Shown here piece by piece: positions 45,238 through 53,258 of a stretch of DNA of 64,000 bases. The DNA is taken from the NCBI RefSeq assembly GCF_014042165.1, contig NZ_JACDZE010000001.1, forward strand, positions 1,386,595-1,450,594, in the 5' to 3' direction. Numbering within the stretch: the first letter of the stretch is position 1; the number at the start of each line of letters is the position of its first letter. Below the pieces are notes generated by a model. The model was not told the origin of the DNA, did no database searches, and saw only the letters and a program-made list of their open reading frames with translations. The stretch is from Moheibacter lacus. Its GTDB lineage: Bacteria > Bacteroidota > Bacteroidia > Flavobacteriales > Weeksellaceae. A program made the translations under genes and the position numbers.

Positions 45238-45912
45238 ATGGCATTAAAAGCGAGCAAAAAGGATGTTAACTTAAACTTCTTTTACAGTATTGGGGCGGCT
45301 ATCGTAATTTTGGGGGCTCTTTGTAAGATTAACCACTATTCACTTGGTCCATTGGATGGTTCTATCATCTTATTGATTGGTATGGGAATGGAGGTTGTCG
45401 TATTTACGATTTTTGCATTTGACAAACCAAAAGGTGAGTATGAGTGGGAAAAAGCTTATCCTGAATTGTTAGATGGAACACCGGTAGTAAAAAAAGCACA
45501 AAAAGTTGTAGAAGAATCAGACAATATGTCTCTTTCTCAGAAATTAGATAAAATGTTGGGTGAGGCTAAATTGGATGTTTCCTTGATGGAAAGATTGCGT
45601 TCTGGAATTGAGAACTTCGGATCTGCAGTAAACGAAATCAACAAAACAACCAGTGCTGCTGCTGCAACACAACAATATGGTGATCAATTAGCCCTTGCCG
45701 CTAACCATATGGAATCATTGAACGCACTTTACCAAGTTCAATTGGAAAGTGGTCAAAAACAAGTAGAATTAAACAAACAATTCATTTCGGAAATGGAAGC
45801 ATCAGCAGGTGGTTCTCAGAAATTCCAGCAAGAATTGGAGTCATTGACACAAAGCATCAACAGCTTGAACAAAGTTTACGGTGGTATGTTGTCGGCGATG
45901 AAAGGAAGTTAA
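45238..45912 (+). CDS. gldL: T9SS motor protein GldL
   Basis: GldL is the inner-membrane stator of the proton-driven GldLM motor. The 224 residues have two N-terminal helices (about 14-31 and 40-60). E52, within the second helix (GMGMEVVVF), corresponds to the proton-carrying Glu of the family, and K30 closes the first helix. The long cytoplasmic tail is predicted coiled coil with Gln and Ser repeats. It lies 57 bp after gldK. Confidence 0.96.
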   Translation: MALKASKKDVNLNFFYSIGAAIVILGALCKINHYSLGPLDGSIILLIGMGMEVVVFTIFAFDKPKGEYEWEKAYPELLDGTPVVKKAQKVVEESDNMSLSQKLDKMLGEAKLDVSLMERLRSGIENFGSAVNEINKTTSAAAATQQYGDQLALAANHMESLNALYQVQLESGQKQVELNKQFISEMEASAGGSQKFQQELESLTQSINSLNKVYGGMLSAMKGS

Positions 45913-45976
45913 TTACGGATTTTGTATTAACTAAAAAATTTAACTAAATGTTTAACAATCTACTTATTAAATAAAA

Positions 45977-47506
45977 ATGGCAGGTAAACAGACACCACGT
46001 CAGAAGATGATTAACTTGATGTACCTTGTGTTCATCGCTATGATGGCCATGCAGGTCGATCGTCAAGTCTTAAGATCTTTTGAAGGGATAACAGTTACTT
46101 TGGATGATTCATCCAAACTAACAGCAGAAAATAACGCAACGTTTTACGAGCAAATCGTAAACAAAGCCGCAGATGATCCTGATTATGCAGCGATCAAAGG
46201 AAAAGCAGATCAAGTAAAATCAGAGTCCAATAAAGTATTTGATGTAATTGAGGGCATCAAAAAAACAATTATGGATGAACAGGAATATCAACTTCCTGAA
46301 TGGGGAGCAGGTGATGAAGTAGAGACCAACTACAACTCTTTACAGAATGTAGATGTGATCACTAAATTATTATTTGCTAAACAAGATACACCAACAGCTA
46401 AAGGAGCTGAGTTGAAGAAAGCGATCGATGACTATAAAACATTTATGGCAACACAATACGCAACTTCAGCACGAGATAAAGAGCGTGTAGAACATATCTT
46501 CAGCACGGAAGACCGTGGTAGAAAATCTTGGTTAAATGACCAATTCTATGACCAACCAATGGTTGCCGGTTTGGCGAATTTGACTAAAATTCAATCCGAT
46601 ATCCGTACGGAAGAAGGAAACTTGGTAAGAACATTATTGGCCAACAAACTTCAAGACGAAATCGAATTGAAAGCTTTCCAACCTATCGTAATGGTTCCAC
46701 CATTTGTTAGAGTGGGTGAGAAAGTTGAAGGTAAAATTGCTTTTGGAGCATTTGACAATACTTTGCAAGGTACAGTTTCAGTAAATGGAGCAAACGTTAC
46801 TTTGACAGACGGCGTTGCCCAATTCAATTTAGATGCTGGTTCACCAGGGAAAAGAACCGTTTCCGGTACGATGACTTATAAAGGTCCTGATGGAAAAGAT
46901 GTTTCTATTCCTTATTCTCAAGAATATGAAGTAGTATCAGAAACCATCGTTAAGCCACCAAGTGGTGCGGTAATTACTGCAGATAAGATGAATGTGGTTT
47001 ACCGTAACTTAGATAACCCTATCACAGCAACAGTAAATGGAGCAAATGGCGCCATTAGCTTGAGTGCTTCTTCAGGAAGTTTAAGTGGATCAAATGGTAA
47101 ATATGTATTCAGACCAGGTTCTGGAAATACAGTAACATTTACTGCTTCTGCAACCACTTCAACAGGTAAAAAAGTTTCAGGAACGCAAGAATTCCGTATC
47201 AAACCAGTTCCACCAGCACGTGGTGTAATCTTAGGGAAAACACATATTACAGTTCCTGCAAATGGTATTGCAGCCCAAACAGTACGTGTAGACTGGCCAG
47301 ACTTCTTGTTTGACATGACCGCTACAGTAACTTCATTTAAAGTGAAAGTTCCGGGTCAACCTACAACTTCTGTGAATGGTACAACCATAGGTTCTGCTGC
47401 TAGCAAAGCCAAAAAAGGAGATGCCGTATTCATATTTAACATTAAGTATAAGAGCTCAACAGGAATTACGGGTGAAGCATCACCAATTACAATTGAAGTA
47501 AGATAA
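45977..47506 (+). CDS. gldM: T9SS motor protein GldM
   Basis: GldM pairs with GldL and spans the periplasm to touch the GldKN ring. The 509 residues start with the conserved AGKQTPRQKMINLMYLVFIA, giving one membrane helix (about 15-32), followed by four periplasmic beta-rich domains. The segments GKIAFGAFDNTLQGTVSVNG and VTSFKVKVPGQP fit the D2-D4 folds. It lies 64 bp after gldL. Confidence 0.96.
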   Translation: MAGKQTPRQKMINLMYLVFIAMMAMQVDRQVLRSFEGITVTLDDSSKLTAENNATFYEQIVNKAADDPDYAAIKGKADQVKSESNKVFDVIEGIKKTIMDEQEYQLPEWGAGDEVETNYNSLQNVDVITKLLFAKQDTPTAKGAELKKAIDDYKTFMATQYATSARDKERVEHIFSTEDRGRKSWLNDQFYDQPMVAGLANLTKIQSDIRTEEGNLVRTLLANKLQDEIELKAFQPIVMVPPFVRVGEKVEGKIAFGAFDNTLQGTVSVNGANVTLTDGVAQFNLDAGSPGKRTVSGTMTYKGPDGKDVSIPYSQEYEVVSETIVKPPSGAVITADKMNVVYRNLDNPITATVNGANGAISLSASSGSLSGSNGKYVFRPGSGNTVTFTASATTSTGKKVSGTQEFRIKPVPPARGVILGKTHITVPANGIAAQTVRVDWPDFLFDMTATVTSFKVKVPGQPTTSVNGTTIGSAASKAKKGDAVFIFNIKYKSSTGITGEASPITIEVR

Positions 47507-47525
47507 TTAAATAAATATTTTCATC

Positions 47526-48428
47526 ATGAAATGTCTTTTTTTCGGAATTATGAGTATGGTAACATCACTGGGTTTTGCTCAGAATGTTTTGAACTCCATG
47601 TCTCCTGACGAACTCAGAGAACAACGAGCCAACAAAACAAAAGTTACCGAAGCAGGAGATACAGTGAGTACAGTGGCTGAGCCACTCGAATACGGTTTTA
47701 TTGAAGATAAAGACGTCATTTGGTCAAAAGTAGTTTGGGAAGTCATCGATTTGAACGAACGTTTGAATCAACCCTACTACCGTGCATCTGATGGATTGAT
47801 CACCGAATCTGCATCTTTATTTGATGCATTGGTAGAAGGTGTAGAATCCGGTAAGATCCAGCAAGTGTATGATGATGAGTATTTTACGAATAAAATGACC
47901 TATCAGCAAATCGTTGATCGTACCAATCGTATCGATACGCAACAGTATTATTACGATATGATCGATGCCGGTGAAGAACCAGATCCGGCTGCTATCTTTA
48001 AATTTGAGATGGACTCTCAAGACATCGAAATGATCAAATTGAAAGGGATGTGGTACATAGACCGTCGTTTAGGTGAAATGAAATACCGTCTTTTGGGATT
48101 GTGTATCATGGGACCGGACGCGCAAACCATCGGAACTGAATTTGATGATGGCGTGTTTGTAGAAATGTTCTGGATCTGGTATCCGGACGCCCGTGAAGTG
48201 CTAAACAACTATACGGTATTCAACCCAAACAACTCATCTTCCAGTATCACCTTTGATGATTTGCTCAATGCAAGACGATTCTCATCGGTCATTTATAAGG
48301 CACAAACCATGTATGGTATCACGCCGATAGAAGAATACATCCCGAAAAACTCTAAAGGTCAGCTTGAAGAAAGTGACCGAATCAGGGAAAGTATCCTACA
48401 GTCGGAAGCCGATATGTGGAGTTATTAA
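47526..48428 (+). CDS. gldN: T9SS ring protein GldN
   Basis: GldN (PorN) assembles with GldK as the periplasmic ring complex. The 300 residues start with a signal peptide (MKCLFFGIMSMVTSLGFAQ) and continue with WSKVVWEVIDLNERLNQPYY, LGLCIMGPDAQT and FWIWYPDAREVLN, conserved in GldN. Last gene of the cluster, 19 bp after gldM, followed by a strong terminator. Confidence 0.95.
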   Translation: MKCLFFGIMSMVTSLGFAQNVLNSMSPDELREQRANKTKVTEAGDTVSTVAEPLEYGFIEDKDVIWSKVVWEVIDLNERLNQPYYRASDGLITESASLFDALVEGVESGKIQQVYDDEYFTNKMTYQQIVDRTNRIDTQQYYYDMIDAGEEPDPAAIFKFEMDSQDIEMIKLKGMWYIDRRLGEMKYRLLGLCIMGPDAQTIGTEFDDGVFVEMFWIWYPDAREVLNNYTVFNPNNSSSSITFDDLLNARRFSSVIYKAQTMYGITPIEEYIPKNSKGQLEESDRIRESILQSEADMWSY

Positions 48429-48450
48429 AATTCAATTTGAATGAAATATA

Positions 48451-48482
48451 AATCCGTCAGTTTTTACTGGCGGATTTTTTTT
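48451..48482 (+). terminator. intrinsic terminator of the gldKLMN operon
   Basis: AATCCGTCAG (48451-48460) pairs with CTGGCGGATT (48467-48476) over 10 bp with one G-U, loop 6 nt, followed by a run of about eight T. It lies 23 bp after gldN. Confidence 0.9.
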
Positions 48483-48507
48483 GGTGGCTGAGGCTCTCGA
48501 AGCCACC
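48483..48507. repeat. palindromic repeat GGTGGCT...AGCCACC
   Basis: Perfect 7-bp inverted arms around GAGGCTCTCGA, directly after the gldN terminator. On the other strand the centre reads TCGAGAGCCTC, one base from the centre of the element at 48868-48888. A degenerate relative may follow at 48535-48555 (TTCGAAGATCTCGATAAGC). Confidence 0.65.
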
Positions 48508-48556
48508 AATCAAAGACTTTCATTATCTTCATTTCGAAGATCTCGATAAGCTAAAG

Positions 48557-48820
48557 CTAAATTTGGAAGCAATTCGGGAATGCCATTGATAAGAGCTTTT
48601 TTTTTCTCCTACTCCAGCCTTGTATTTGTTTTTCTCTGTAAAAAGCATCCTCAATTCTCAAATATTCCTCCACATAAATCAATTGAATGGGTAATCTTTT
48701 TTTTGTGTAATTGGCGCCTTGTCCGGATTGGTGTTGTAGTATTCTTTGTTCCAAATTATTTGTACTTCCGGTGTAATAACTACCATCAGAACATAAAAGT
48801 ATATAAACCCAGCCTTTCAT
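48557..48820 (-). CDS. GIY-YIG domain protein (UPF0213/YhbQ-like)
   Basis: An 87-residue single-domain protein beginning MKGWVYILLCSDGSYYTGSTNN, which supplies the two Tyr motifs (VYIL and YYTG), followed by LEQRILQHQSGQGANYTKKR. It belongs to the small stand-alone GIY-YIG proteins widespread in bacteria; function is uncertain and nuclease activity is not shown for most. It lies alone between repeats, in a region free of other genes. Confidence 0.88.
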   Translation of the reverse strand: MKGWVYILLCSDGSYYTGSTNNLEQRILQHQSGQGANYTKKRLPIQLIYVEEYLRIEDAFYREKQIQGWSRRKKKLLSMAFPNCFQI

Positions 48821-48867
48821 AAGTTGGAATTTTAGTGAAATTAAATTTACAAAATTCTTTCAATTGT

Positions 48868-48888
48868 TCCCTTCGAGAACCTCAGGGA
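48868..48888. repeat. palindromic repeat TCCCT...AGGGA
   Basis: Five-base inverted arms around TCGAGAACCTC. The centre matches the element at 48483-48507 in ten of eleven bases while the arms differ, as expected of a family whose arms co-vary. Confidence 0.6.
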
Positions 48889-48964
48889 TTAATTTGACCA
48901 ATTTTAACAAACCTACTTTATCAACAATGACATGAATTGACGTTTTCAATTTGTAATTTTAAAT

Positions 48965-50020
48965 ATGATTTCAAAAGCAACAAAAGGACAAGGTGCGATT
49001 CAAAATATTCAAAATCATTTTGAACGAAATCAGCTCGTTTCTACCTTTTATGAAGACGAAATCGAAGAATCTACTGTAAAAACCGAATTTCTCGAAGTAT
49101 TTCCAAAATCGATCTTAAACGTTATAAAACGAAAAGATATGCCAATTGAATATTCCATCAATCCCTATCAAGGTTGTGAACACGGATGTGCCTATTGTTA
49201 TGCCCGTCCTACACATGAATATTGGGGTTATAGTGCAGGAGTAGAATTTGAAAGAAAGATTATGGTAAAAAAAACTGCGCCAGTATTATTGGAGAAATTA
49301 TTTCAAAAGAAAAACTATCAGCCGCATTCTTTTATGTTATCCGGCAATACAGATTGCTACCAACCGATAGAAAGAAAATTGGAGATCACACGGAAGATTT
49401 TAAAGATTTGTTTGAAATACAAGCATCCTGTTTCGATTATTTCCAAAAACGCATTGGTTCTTCGTGATTTGGATATTTTAAAGCAATTGGCAGAAATGAA
49501 TTTGGTAAATGTTGCTATCAGTATTCCGACGATCAATGAAGATTTGCGCAAAAAATTAGAGCCCCGAACTTCTGCGATTACCAATAAACTAAGCGCAATT
49601 GAAATTCTTTCCCAAAACCAGATTCCAGTAATTGCGATGGTCGCACCGATCATTCCCGGCTTAAACAGCGACGAAATCCTCCAAATTCTTAAGAAAGTCT
49701 CAGCGTTGGGAGCGGTTGATTTCGGGTATACATTGGTTCGTTTAAATGATACAGTAGAGCCTGTGTTTATTCATTGGTTAGAAGCGCATTTTCCGGATAG
49801 AAAAGAGAAAATTCTTAACCAAATCCGTTCCATCCATAGTGGAAATTTAAATGAGAGATGGGCAAAAAAACGATATGTTGGAAATGGAAATTATGCAGAA
49901 ATGATTCACCAAACGTTTAAAATCGGAAGACAAAAATATTTTAAAGATCAACCCAAACGGGAAAAATTAAGTACTGATTTATTTGTGGGCTCAAATGCAG
50001 ATCAACTTTCTTTGTTTTAA
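48965..50020 (+). CDS. PA0069-type radical SAM protein
   Basis: A 351-residue radical-SAM protein. The cluster motif is CEHGCAYCYARPTHEYWGY near residue 69 (CxxxCxxC followed by a Tyr/Ala stretch), typical of the PA0069/SplB-like group. The TIM-barrel core continues with SGNTDCYQPIERKLEITR and APIIPGLNSDEIL. The reaction is unknown; relatives are sometimes called spore photolyase-like although Flavobacteriia make no spores. Forward strand, converging on ribBA. Confidence 0.9.
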   Translation: MISKATKGQGAIQNIQNHFERNQLVSTFYEDEIEESTVKTEFLEVFPKSILNVIKRKDMPIEYSINPYQGCEHGCAYCYARPTHEYWGYSAGVEFERKIMVKKTAPVLLEKLFQKKNYQPHSFMLSGNTDCYQPIERKLEITRKILKICLKYKHPVSIISKNALVLRDLDILKQLAEMNLVNVAISIPTINEDLRKKLEPRTSAITNKLSAIEILSQNQIPVIAMVAPIIPGLNSDEILQILKKVSALGAVDFGYTLVRLNDTVEPVFIHWLEAHFPDRKEKILNQIRSIHSGNLNERWAKKRYVGNGNYAEMIHQTFKIGRQKYFKDQPKREKLSTDLFVGSNADQLSLF

Positions 50021-50027
50021 GACTATT

Positions 50028-51167
50028 TTACAAACAAGTGTATTCCACGATTTCGATATCAAATCCACCCACATTTTGTTGAGTTTTTTTAGGATTTCGG
50101 GTGATCAAATTGATTTTTTTAATGCCTAAATCTTGGATGATCTGTGCTCCGATTCCATAGTCCTTCATGTCGTTTGGAATGATTCCTTTCTCCGCTTTTC
50201 CTTCCACCCATTGACGGAATTGATTCATTTTACTCATGAGCAATTCAGATTCAGAAACATTATTGATAAAAATCATCGCACCTTTTCCATATTCATTGAT
50301 GATTTTACTGGTGGTTTCGAGTTGTGGCGTTTCCCCAAATTCTAATGCTGAAAAAAGATCATAATAACTATTGGACGAAATCACTCTAAGTGGAACGGTT
50401 TCTTCTTTTTCCCATTCACCTTTTGTCAAAACGAAATGAATTTGGTTATTGGTCGTTTGTTTATAAGAAATCAATTGAAAATCGCCATAAATAGTTTTTA
50501 CCGGAAAACTATCAATTTGTTCAATCAACGAATCATACTGCAAACGATAGGCAATCAAATCTTGAATCGAAATGATCTTCAAATCAAATTTTTCTGCGAT
50601 TTGGATCAATTGCGGCAAACGGGCCATGCTTCCATCTTCATTGAGAATTTCTACTAAAATTCCAGCCGGCTGAAAACCTGCCAATCGCGCCAAATCAACC
50701 GCAGCTTCCGTATGTCCGGCTCTTCGAAGTACACCGCCATTTTTGGCTTGAAGCGGAAAAATATGTCCGGGACGACCCAAATCTTCCGGTTGGGTGTTGG
50801 GATCAACGAGAGCTTCTATGGTATTGGAACGGTCTTGAACCGAAATTCCAGTCGTATTGCCCTTTCCTTTGAAATCGACGGAAACTGTAAATTGGGTTTC
50901 ATGCAAAACCGTATTATGCGAAACCATCAATTGTAAATCCAATTCTTTACATCTATCGATGGTCAACGGCGCACAAATCAAACCTCGGCCATGCTGCGCC
51001 ATGAAATTGATCATTTCGGGAGTTACGGTTTCGGCTGCAGCGATAAAATCTCCTTCATTTTCACGGTCTTCATCATCGACAACGATGATGACTTTTCCAT
51101 TTTGGATTTCTTCTAGCGCTTCTGCGATTGTGTTCAATTGAATTTTGTCTGCTATTGTTTCCATCAT
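50028..51167 (-). CDS. ribBA: DHBP synthase with degenerate GTP cyclohydrolase II domain
   Basis: A 379-residue protein with the RibB domain (about 1-205) and a RibA-like domain. RibB is intact: DDEDRENEGDFIAAAE at 31-46 and GHTEAAVDLARLAG. In the RibA half, the place where the zinc site should read as a run of Cys (CLTGDVFGSLRCDCG in active enzymes) reads SNSYYDLFSALEFGE at about 265-279, with no Cys. GTP cyclohydrolase II activity should therefore be absent, so riboflavin synthesis needs another RibA outside this window. It overlaps lptF by 4 bp. Confidence 0.92.
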   Translation of the reverse strand: MMETIADKIQLNTIAEALEEIQNGKVIIVVDDEDRENEGDFIAAAETVTPEMINFMAQHGRGLICAPLTIDRCKELDLQLMVSHNTVLHETQFTVSVDFKGKGNTTGISVQDRSNTIEALVDPNTQPEDLGRPGHIFPLQAKNGGVLRRAGHTEAAVDLARLAGFQPAGILVEILNEDGSMARLPQLIQIAEKFDLKIISIQDLIAYRLQYDSLIEQIDSFPVKTIYGDFQLISYKQTTNNQIHFVLTKGEWEKEETVPLRVISSNSYYDLFSALEFGETPQLETTSKIINEYGKGAMIFINNVSESELLMSKMNQFRQWVEGKAEKGIIPNDMKDYGIGAQIIQDLGIKKINLITRNPKKTQQNVGGFDIEIVEYTCL

Positions 51168-52627
51168 TGATAACGGCTATGTTCTGTTTCTTTTTGTTTG
51201 CGGAATCTCGTGAAAAATTTGGCAATTGGATCCCAATAATTGCTGAAATTGAATAGTCCCGAATCGTTATTGGCTTTGTAAAATAGCACCAATGCGATGG
51301 GGAAAAATATCAAATTTGCCGACCATGCAGCAAAGGTAGGATGTAAAATCCCATTTTTGGTCATGTTTTCAGAAGAAAAATTGATGATGTAATAAAGCAC
51401 AAAAATCACGATCGATATCACAACTGGCATCCCAATTCCTCCTTTTTTAACAATCGCGCCAAGCGGTGCTCCGATTAAAAAAAAGACGATACAGGTAAAT
51501 GCATAAGAGAAATTTCGGTGAAAATGTAATTTTTGTTTGGCCTGTAATTTTACTTTTCCGGTGATTTCATCACCTTGGTATTTGTAATTGTCAATTTCTC
51601 GATCGATGAATTCCAGCGCCTCTTTGATGATTTGATTTTGTTTGGGTTGGGATAATTTATCCAGTGAATGAGGTAATTTGTCCGTTTCCGAAATTTTTAT
51701 CGTATCCATTCCGCCTGAACCATAAATGTTCTTTGAAATATTGTTGGTGTAAATTCGGTCATAATATTTTTGATAATCCAACTGCATGGAATCAATTCTC
51801 TTGGCCAATTGATTGGAATTCAAAAATTTATAATGATCCTGTATGTTTTCTTCATCCATGGCTTTTTGAAGGATTTCAGAAATATCGATGTACTGGGTCA
51901 AAGTATCAAACTTGATGGCTTGGTTGGGTTGGTTTTTCCTTTCTTGTCCATTTTTTCCTTTGATTTGGTCCACATAAATATTGCCATCTACCAACACCAT
52001 TTTTAACAAACGGATGTCATCTTTATCGCGATTTAAAGTTCCGTGATCAGCGACGATGGTTCTTTTGTCCTCATCAAACTTTCCATCTTGGAAAATGAAA
52101 ACATCTTTCAACTGATCTTTTTCTTCACCCGAAACCTGACTGATTTTCATGCTGAATCCGGGAATGTTTTCAATAAAAGCGCCTTCCACTAATTGTAGTG
52201 TAGGATTGGCTTTGACGATGTTATAAGCCAAATTTTTTGCTTTGCGTTGCGAATAAGGCATCACGTGATCCCCAAAAAAATAGAGACCAATCGACATCAA
52301 ACTCACTATCGTGAATAGTGGAAGAAGAATTCTTGCCAATGAAATTCCGGAAGCCTTCATCGCTGCCAATTCATATCGCTCACCTAGTCCACCAAAGGTC
52401 ATAATAGAACCCAATAAAATCGCCAATGGAAGCACCAACTGGATAACGTTGATGCCTAAATACAATAAAAGTTCACCGATGGTAATCCAACTCAATCCTT
52501 TTCCGGCAAATTTTTCCATTTCTTGCCAGGCAAACTGGACGATGAAAATGAAAAACAATATGCTGAAAATAAAGAAAAAAGGTCCTAAAAATGTTTTAAC
52601 CGTGTACCAATCAAGCTTTCTGAACAT
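51164..52627 (-). CDS. LptF/LptG family LPS export permease
   Basis: A 487-residue YjgP/YjgQ-type permease with three N-terminal helices, a large periplasmic beta-jellyroll domain (about 110-370) and three C-terminal helices. These proteins, with LptB, extract lipopolysaccharide from the inner membrane. The N-terminal KLDWYTVKTFLGPFFFIF and ASGISLARILLPL are typical. The periplasmic part is longer than in E. coli LptF, with charged insertions. Operon order: ftsK, lolA, this gene, ribBA. Confidence 0.92.
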   Translation of the reverse strand: MFRKLDWYTVKTFLGPFFFIFSILFFIFIVQFAWQEMEKFAGKGLSWITIGELLLYLGINVIQLVLPLAILLGSIMTFGGLGERYELAAMKASGISLARILLPLFTIVSLMSIGLYFFGDHVMPYSQRKAKNLAYNIVKANPTLQLVEGAFIENIPGFSMKISQVSGEEKDQLKDVFIFQDGKFDEDKRTIVADHGTLNRDKDDIRLLKMVLVDGNIYVDQIKGKNGQERKNQPNQAIKFDTLTQYIDISEILQKAMDEENIQDHYKFLNSNQLAKRIDSMQLDYQKYYDRIYTNNISKNIYGSGGMDTIKISETDKLPHSLDKLSQPKQNQIIKEALEFIDREIDNYKYQGDEITGKVKLQAKQKLHFHRNFSYAFTCIVFFLIGAPLGAIVKKGGIGMPVVISIVIFVLYYIINFSSENMTKNGILHPTFAAWSANLIFFPIALVLFYKANNDSGLFNFSNYWDPIAKFFTRFRKQKETEHSRYQ

Positions 52628-53254
52628 TTAGATAGAGGTTACGACGTAGCCGTCTTTTTCATATTTTGATTGGTCAAATTTAAACAAAGCACGTGGAATA
52701 ATTAAATTTTCTAAATAATCTTTTACGGTCAATGTTCTCGTATGACCATTTTGGTATGTTTCTTTGTACGTATATAATGAATTGGATTTGGTCTTGATGC
52801 CAACTTGAACCATTTTGATTTCCGATTTGGAAGTTGGTGTCAGTTTCACAAATTGAACTTTTTCACCTTTGATGGTTTCCGTTTTTTCAAGTTCCAATTT
52901 GAAACCAGTTTTGTACATTTTCAAAACTTTGGTCGGTGTCAATAAATCATCACTATCAGCCGCCGGAGTAGAAATCGTGACTTCTTTGTCCTCTTTTGAA
53001 ACGGTATAGAGTGTTTTTCCATCATACATTTGTTTGATGTCCATCACATCTAGACTATAACGTTCTTTCGCCGCAAAGATTTCTCCTTTGTGTACCGCAG
53101 AACTTCCAGTTTCTACCAAATCAAATTGGATATAATAAGTCGGAATATTTTGATAAGTATGACTCAATTTCTCCATCCATTCTTGTGCGGTTTGCGCTTG
53201 AATTGAAACAGAAATAAATAACGTTGTCAATAGGGAAAATACAAATTTTTGCAT
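52628..53254 (-). CDS. lolA: LolA-like outer-membrane lipoprotein carrier
   Basis: A 208-residue periplasmic protein with a signal peptide (MQKFVFSLLTTLFISVSIQA). The fold is the open beta-barrel of LolA, with KGEIFAAKERYSLDVMDIKQMYDGKTLYTV as the recognisable stretch in outline. LolA carries lipoproteins through the periplasm. It lies 4 bp downstream of ftsK and abuts lptF with no gap. Confidence 0.88.
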   Translation of the reverse strand: MQKFVFSLLTTLFISVSIQAQTAQEWMEKLSHTYQNIPTYYIQFDLVETGSSAVHKGEIFAAKERYSLDVMDIKQMYDGKTLYTVSKEDKEVTISTPAADSDDLLTPTKVLKMYKTGFKLELEKTETIKGEKVQFVKLTPTSKSEIKMVQVGIKTKSNSLYTYKETYQNGHTRTLTVKDYLENLIIPRALFKFDQSKYEKDGYVVTSI

Positions 53255-53258
53255 CGAA

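Noticed and set aside
48483-48556. Remnant of an insertion sequence after gldN
   Set aside because: The inverted arms are 7 bp, no transposase or target duplication is seen; a small palindromic repeat fits better.
48580-48822. 80-codon frame opposite the GIY-YIG gene
   Set aside because: Phe/Cys-rich shadow frame; the minus-strand GIY-YIG motifs are clear.
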